In this document: one piece after another, positions 6,239 to 9,743 of the stretch
Position numbering within the stretch: the stretch's first letter is position 1
Layout: each line of letters opens with the position of its first letter
From: Nitrospinota bacterium
GTDB taxonomy: Bacteria > UBA8248
DNA: 9,743 bases
NCBI GenBank assembly: GCA_003506735.1
Contig: DNYS01000072.1
Location: forward strand, 7,240 to 16,982
Reading direction: 5' to 3'
Notes under the pieces: model-generated
Seen by the model: the letters and a program-made list of their open reading frames with translations, nothing else
Databases searched by the model: none
What the model was told of the DNA's origin: nothing
Made by a program: the position numbers and the translations under genes

Positions 6239-8464
6239 GGCAAGGAACTATTGTTTGAGATCGGGACGGAGGAGATTCCCTCCACCTACATGCCCGGATT
6301 GCTCGATGCGCTCGAGGAGGGCGCGGTCCGGGCGTTTGGGGAAGCACGCCTGGATTTCGAGGGCCTGAGCGTGTTCGGCACCCCGCGGAGGCTCGTGCTC
6401 CACGTCGCGGACCTCGCCGAGCGCCAAAATCCCCTGAGCGAGGAAATTCTCGGCCCCCCGGCCTCCGCCGCCTTCGATAAAGACGGCAACCCCACCAAGG
6501 CGGCCCTCGGCTTCGCCAGGACGAACGGGGTCGATGTGTCCGCCCTGGAGCGGAAGGACACCCCCAAGGGCGAGCGGCTCATGTTTATGAGGGAAGATGC
6601 GGGAAAACTTGCCGCCGAAATCCTGGGGCTTGATATCCTCGCGAATCTCATTGTCCGCCTTCCATCCCCAAAATCGATGCGATGGGGGAGGGGAAAATTC
6701 GCCTTCGTTCGCCCGATTCATTGGGTGCTCGCCCTTTACGGCGGCCGGACAATTCAATTCGATTGGGTGACGCAAGAGGGGGAAGTTGGGTCGGGCGAAA
6801 TTCCCTCGTTTGGAAACACCACCCGGGGCCATCGCTTCATGGGGAGCAAGACATTTAAAATCAAAGGATATGATGACTATATCGATAAATTACGAGAGCA
6901 TTTTGTCGAACCCATTCTGGACGATGGCGAGGAAGGGGGGCGTATTCCCCTTGTGCGCCGGGGGGTGGAGGAGGCGGCCGGTGAGGCCGGGGCGGAGCTC
7001 GCGGCCGATGTGGTGGGCGTGGAGCGGCTGGTGGAAAAAGTGGCCCACCTCGTGGAATGGCCGGTGCCTGTGGTCTGCGGCTTCGATAAGCGTTTTCTCG
7101 ATCTGCCCGAGGAAGTGATCGTCACCACCCTCGAGGAGCACCAGCGTTGTTTCGCACTGAGGAAAAAGGGCGATGGGCCGCTCGTGGCGAATTTTGTCGG
7201 GGTGAGCAACACGGTGGCGCGCGACATGACGGTGGTCGCCCAGGGGTATGAGCGGGTGGTGCGGGCGCGGCTCGAGGATGCCGAATTTTACTGGAAACGG
7301 GACCTCGAAACCCCGCTCGGGGAAATGGCCGAAAAGCTCAAGAAGGTGGTCTACCATCCGAAGCTCGGGACGAGCTGGGAGAAGGTGGAGCGCTTCCGGG
7401 TCCTGGCCGGCTGGATTGCCGAAAAGCTCTTTCCGGAAGATAAAGCCTTTCATCAACGGGTGGACGAAGCGGCGCGCCTTTGCAAGGCTGACCTGTCGAG
7501 CGGGATGATCTATGAGTTTCCAGAGCTTCAGGGCCTGATGGGGAGCCGGTACGCCGAGCGGGCGGGATTGGACCCGGAAGTCGCCGGGGCCATTTTCGAG
7601 CACTATCTTCCCCGGGGAGAGGGGGACGCCCTACCCTCGGGCGATGTGGGCATGGTGGTCGGCCTCGCCGACCGGATGGACACCCTGGCCGGAATGATCG
7701 GCCTGGAGTATGTTCCCAGTGGTTCCGAGGATCCCTATGCGCTGCGCAGGGCGGCGAATGGAGTGATTCAGGTTCTCCTGTGGAGCGCCTGCCGCCTTTC
7801 GCTGGCAGAGGTGGCGGAGCGGGCGCTCGATCCGTTGCTGGATAAGTTCAAGGATGATCGGGAGACGGTTTCCGGACGGCTCAAGGAATTTTTGCGGAGC
7901 CGGGTTTCGGCCTATCTCTCGCGTTCGGGCGCGCGGGCCGACCTCGTGGAGGCCGTTCTATCGGCGGACGCTGGCAGGGGATGGCATGATCCGGTCGATG
8001 CCAACGCCCGCCTCGGGGCTGTCGAAAATCTGGCATCGAGCGCGGAAACGTTCGAGCCTCTGGCAACGACCTTCAAGCGGGTGAGCAATATCATCCGCCA
8101 GGCCGCGGCGGAAGGCCCCTCCGGCGAGGCGGCGCGGGCGTTCTCGAAAAACCTTCTGGAGGACGAAGGGGAGCGTGCCCTGGACGAGGCTGTCCAGGGC
8201 CGGGCTGGGGAAATCGAGGAGATAATGGCCCCGCTCCGCACGCTCACGCGGGACGGGGAGGGTGAATTGACGCGGGCCTACGGTGAGGTGTTTGAAAAAG
8301 TAGCCGCGCTTCGGCCTGCCGTTGACCGGTTTTTCGATGAGGTTCTGGTCATGGCCGAGGACGAGAAACTTCGCGCCAACCGGTTGGCTCTTCTCGGGCG
8401 GGTGGGCGCCCTGTTCGCGCCGGTGGCCGATTTCTCGAAAATTCAGGGCCGCCCGAAGGATTAG
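6236..8464 (+). CDS. glyS: Glycyl-tRNA synthetase beta subunit
   Basis: This is the tRNA-recognising subunit of the alpha2beta2 glycyl-tRNA synthetase; it carries no class II catalytic core and pairs with GlyQ encoded just upstream. Landmarks in order: LLFEIGTEEIP at the N-terminus; GTPRRLVLHV; SPKSMRWGRGKFAFVRPIHW, then TRGHRFMG; LVEWPVPVVCGFD; ERVVRARLEDAEFYW; an HD-like domain with ARLCKADL, EFPELQGLMGSRYAE and LADRMDTLAGMI (from about 477); GSEDPYALRRAANG; and a C-terminal DALR-type anticodon-binding domain ending FFDEVLVMAEDEKLRANR, LALLGRVG and VADFSKIQ. At 742 residues it is longer than E. coli GlyS (about 689), with no sign of a fused extra domain. It starts at TTG 6236, because a stop lies directly upstream in frame. 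A short stretch near 6848-6910 is more AT-rich than its surroundings, but the protein stays colinear with the family. A 97-base gap follows before ppdK. Confidence 0.97.
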   Translation: MGKELLFEIGTEEIPSTYMPGLLDALEEGAVRAFGEARLDFEGLSVFGTPRRLVLHVADLAERQNPLSEEILGPPASAAFDKDGNPTKAALGFARTNGVDVSALERKDTPKGERLMFMREDAGKLAAEILGLDILANLIVRLPSPKSMRWGRGKFAFVRPIHWVLALYGGRTIQFDWVTQEGEVGSGEIPSFGNTTRGHRFMGSKTFKIKGYDDYIDKLREHFVEPILDDGEEGGRIPLVRRGVEEAAGEAGAELAADVVGVERLVEKVAHLVEWPVPVVCGFDKRFLDLPEEVIVTTLEEHQRCFALRKKGDGPLVANFVGVSNTVARDMTVVAQGYERVVRARLEDAEFYWKRDLETPLGEMAEKLKKVVYHPKLGTSWEKVERFRVLAGWIAEKLFPEDKAFHQRVDEAARLCKADLSSGMIYEFPELQGLMGSRYAERAGLDPEVAGAIFEHYLPRGEGDALPSGDVGMVVGLADRMDTLAGMIGLEYVPSGSEDPYALRRAANGVIQVLLWSACRLSLAEVAERALDPLLDKFKDDRETVSGRLKEFLRSRVSAYLSRSGARADLVEAVLSADAGRGWHDPVDANARLGAVENLASSAETFEPLATTFKRVSNIIRQAAAEGPSGEAARAFSKNLLEDEGERALDEAVQGRAGEIEEIMAPLRTLTRDGEGELTRAYGEVFEKVAALRPAVDRFFDEVLVMAEDEKLRANRLALLGRVGALFAPVADFSKIQGRPKD

Positions 8465-8561
8465 CCCGGGAATATCGCCAAATCATCGCCTCGGCCGTGC
8501 AAGCAGAGACGCTCTGGATTTTCTTGATGCACGCATAAGCTGCGCGGGAGGAACAATTGAA
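8465..8561 (+). other. Intergenic gap between glyS and ppdK
   Basis: This 97-base spacer is the longest internal gap. It contains a short hairpin candidate with a following T-rich stretch (separate entry) and the strong ppdK ribosome binding site GGGAGGA at 8546-8552, ten bases from the ATG when measured from GGAGG. I see no convincing -35/-10 promoter pair and no ORF beyond a trivial three-codon one at 8526. A separate promoter for ppdK could lie here, but the sequence does not show one clearly. Confidence 0.5.
8504..8525 (+). terminator. Weak intrinsic terminator candidate after glyS
   Basis: CAGAG (8504-8508) and CTCTG (8512-8516) form a perfect five-base-pair stem around the loop ACG. 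It is followed within two bases by TTTTCTT (8519-8525). The position, between glyS and ppdK, is right for a terminator or attenuating pause. The stem is short and only moderately GC-rich, so it may be leaky or accidental. Confidence 0.25.
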
Positions 8562-9743
8562 ATGGCGGAACAGTGGATTTACGCGTTCGGGGGCGAGAAG
8601 ACCGAAGGCAGCGCGGCGATGCGTGAACTGCTCGGCGGCAAAGGGGCGAACCTCGCCGAAATGGCGAGCCTGGGCATTCCGGTTCCACCGGGTTTTACGC
8701 TGACCACGGCGTGCTGCGTCGAATATCTCAAATCGGACCGCCTTCCCAGCGGCGTATGGGGTGGCGTCCGCGCCCAGATGGAGGCCCTCGAGAGCCTGAT
8801 GGATGCGAAATTCGGGGGCGACGAAAATCCGCTGCTCGTCAGCGTCCGATCGGGAGCGCGCGACTCGATGCCGGGGATGATGGACACCGTGCTCAACCTG
8901 GGCCTGAACACCCAGACCGTGGCCGCCATCGGAAAAAAGAGCGGGAACCGCCGCTTCGCCTTCGACAGCTACCGCCGCTTCATCAACATGTTTGGAAACG
9001 TGGTCCTGGAGATGAAGCACGCCGATTTCGAGGCCTTGATCGATAGCATGAAAAAGGATCGGGGCGTTTCGAGCGATGTCGAGCTTTCGGCGGAGGATTT
9101 AGAAGAACTCTCATGCCAGTACGCCGCCCTGGCCGAGGAGAAGACGGGATCGGCCTTCCCGCAGGACCCCTACGAGCAGCTTCGCCTGGTCATCGAGGCC
9201 GTTTTCAAATCCTGGAACAACGAGCGGGCCATCGCCTACCGGCGGCTCTACCAGATTCCCCACTCCTGGGGGACGGCGGTCAACGTTCAATGCATGGTTT
9301 ATGGAAACATGGGCGATGACTGCGGGACGGGCGTCGCCTTCTCGCGGAATCCCTCCACGGGGGAAAATGCCCTTTACGGTGAAATCCTTTTCAACGCCCA
9401 GGGCGAGGACGTCGTCGCCGGCATTCGCACGCCCGAGCCCATCTCCTCGCTGAAGGGCCGCATTGCGGAGTGCTTTAAGCAGTTCGAGGACATCAGCCGG
9501 CGCCTCGAGGACCACTACAAGGACATGCAGGATATGGAGTTCACCATCCAGAACGGCCGCCTCTTCATGCTCCAGACCCGCAACGGCAAGCGCACGGCCT
9601 CCGCCGCAGTGCGCATTGCGGTCGAAATGGTCGGCGAGGGGCGCATTGACAGAAAAACGGCCCTTTTGCGCGTGGAAGCGGACAGCCTGGACCAACTCCT
9701 GCATCCTGCCATCGACACATCGGAAGACATCAACGTCATCGCA
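8562..9743 (+). CDS. ppdK: Pyruvate, phosphate dikinase, N-terminal part (cut by window edge)
   Basis: It interconverts pyruvate + ATP + phosphate and phosphoenolpyruvate + AMP + pyrophosphate, linking glycolysis and gluconeogenesis. The window holds 394 codons, open to the last base, of a protein usually near 880 residues. What is visible is the nucleotide-binding ATP-grasp half: LLGGKGANLAEM with K27, IPVPPGFTLTT, SVRSGARDSMPGMMDTVLN with R96, FAFDSYRRFINMFG, QCMVYGNMGDDCGTGVAFSR, then NPSTGE, and EFTIQNGRLFMLQTRNGKR with E326 and Q338. K27, R96, E326 and Q338 correspond in context to K22, R92, E323 and Q335 of the Clostridium symbiosum enzyme. The phosphohistidine and pyruvate-binding domains lie beyond the edge. 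The ATG at 8562 has a strong GGGAGGA ribosome binding site. Phosphoenolpyruvate synthase is less likely, because the RDSMPGMMDTVLNLG and EFTIQNG motifs are typical of PPDK. Confidence 0.96.
   Translation, partial: MAEQWIYAFGGEKTEGSAAMRELLGGKGANLAEMASLGIPVPPGFTLTTACCVEYLKSDRLPSGVWGGVRAQMEALESLMDAKFGGDENPLLVSVRSGARDSMPGMMDTVLNLGLNTQTVAAIGKKSGNRRFAFDSYRRFINMFGNVVLEMKHADFEALIDSMKKDRGVSSDVELSAEDLEELSCQYAALAEEKTGSAFPQDPYEQLRLVIEAVFKSWNNERAIAYRRLYQIPHSWGTAVNVQCMVYGNMGDDCGTGVAFSRNPSTGENALYGEILFNAQGEDVVAGIRTPEPISSLKGRIAECFKQFEDISRRLEDHYKDMQDMEFTIQNGRLFMLQTRNGKRTASAAVRIAVEMVGEGRIDRKTALLRVEADSLDQLLHPAIDTSEDINVIA

Overview
This window is a GC-rich, tightly packed stretch of bacterial housekeeping genes, all on the + strand. 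Six genes can be supported. The first four form an aspartate-family amino acid block: alaC (aminotransferase), hom (homoserine dehydrogenase), an apgM-like gene of the 'proposed homoserine kinase' type, and lysC (aspartate kinase). They are followed by glyQ and glyS (alpha and beta subunits of the tetrameric-type glycyl-tRNA synthetase) and by the first 394 codons of ppdK (pyruvate, phosphate dikinase), which runs off the right edge. I see no RNA gene, mobile element, CRISPR array or long repeat.

The order alaC-hom-apgM, the two-subunit GlyRS and the glyQ-glyS-ppdK neighbourhood all recall, from memory, the former Deltaproteobacteria and nearby GC-rich phyla (Desulfobacterota, Tectomicrobia/Nitrospinota-like lineages). 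This is inference; no marker here fixes the taxon.

Layout: positions 1-121 are a leader that may hold the end of an upstream gene. alaC, hom, apgM and lysC follow with gaps of about 29-33 bases. lysC and glyQ overlap by four bases (ATGA). glyS follows after 31 bases. A 97-base gap, the longest internal one, separates glyS from ppdK and carries a weak hairpin followed by a T-rich stretch. The first five gaps are short enough for one transcript from alaC to glyS. Two genes (apgM-like and glyS) start with TTG.

How the genes work together: LysC phosphorylates aspartate, which commits it to lysine, threonine and methionine, and Hom makes homoserine. The ApgM-like protein occupies the place where homoserine kinase activity would be expected. 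AlaC interconverts pyruvate/glutamate and alanine/2-oxoglutarate. GlyQS charges tRNA-Gly, and PpdK interconverts pyruvate and phosphoenolpyruvate. No thrC (threonine synthase) or canonical thrB is present.

Most of the window is ordinary. The best points for a second look are: (1) the ApgM-like protein has lost about four of the seven metal ligands expected for its superfamily while staying full length and in its operon; (2) lysC has a strong internal Shine-Dalgarno sequence before an in-frame TTG, exactly where other bacteria start a separate ACT-only beta subunit; (3) GlyQ carries a lysine-rich C-terminal tail.
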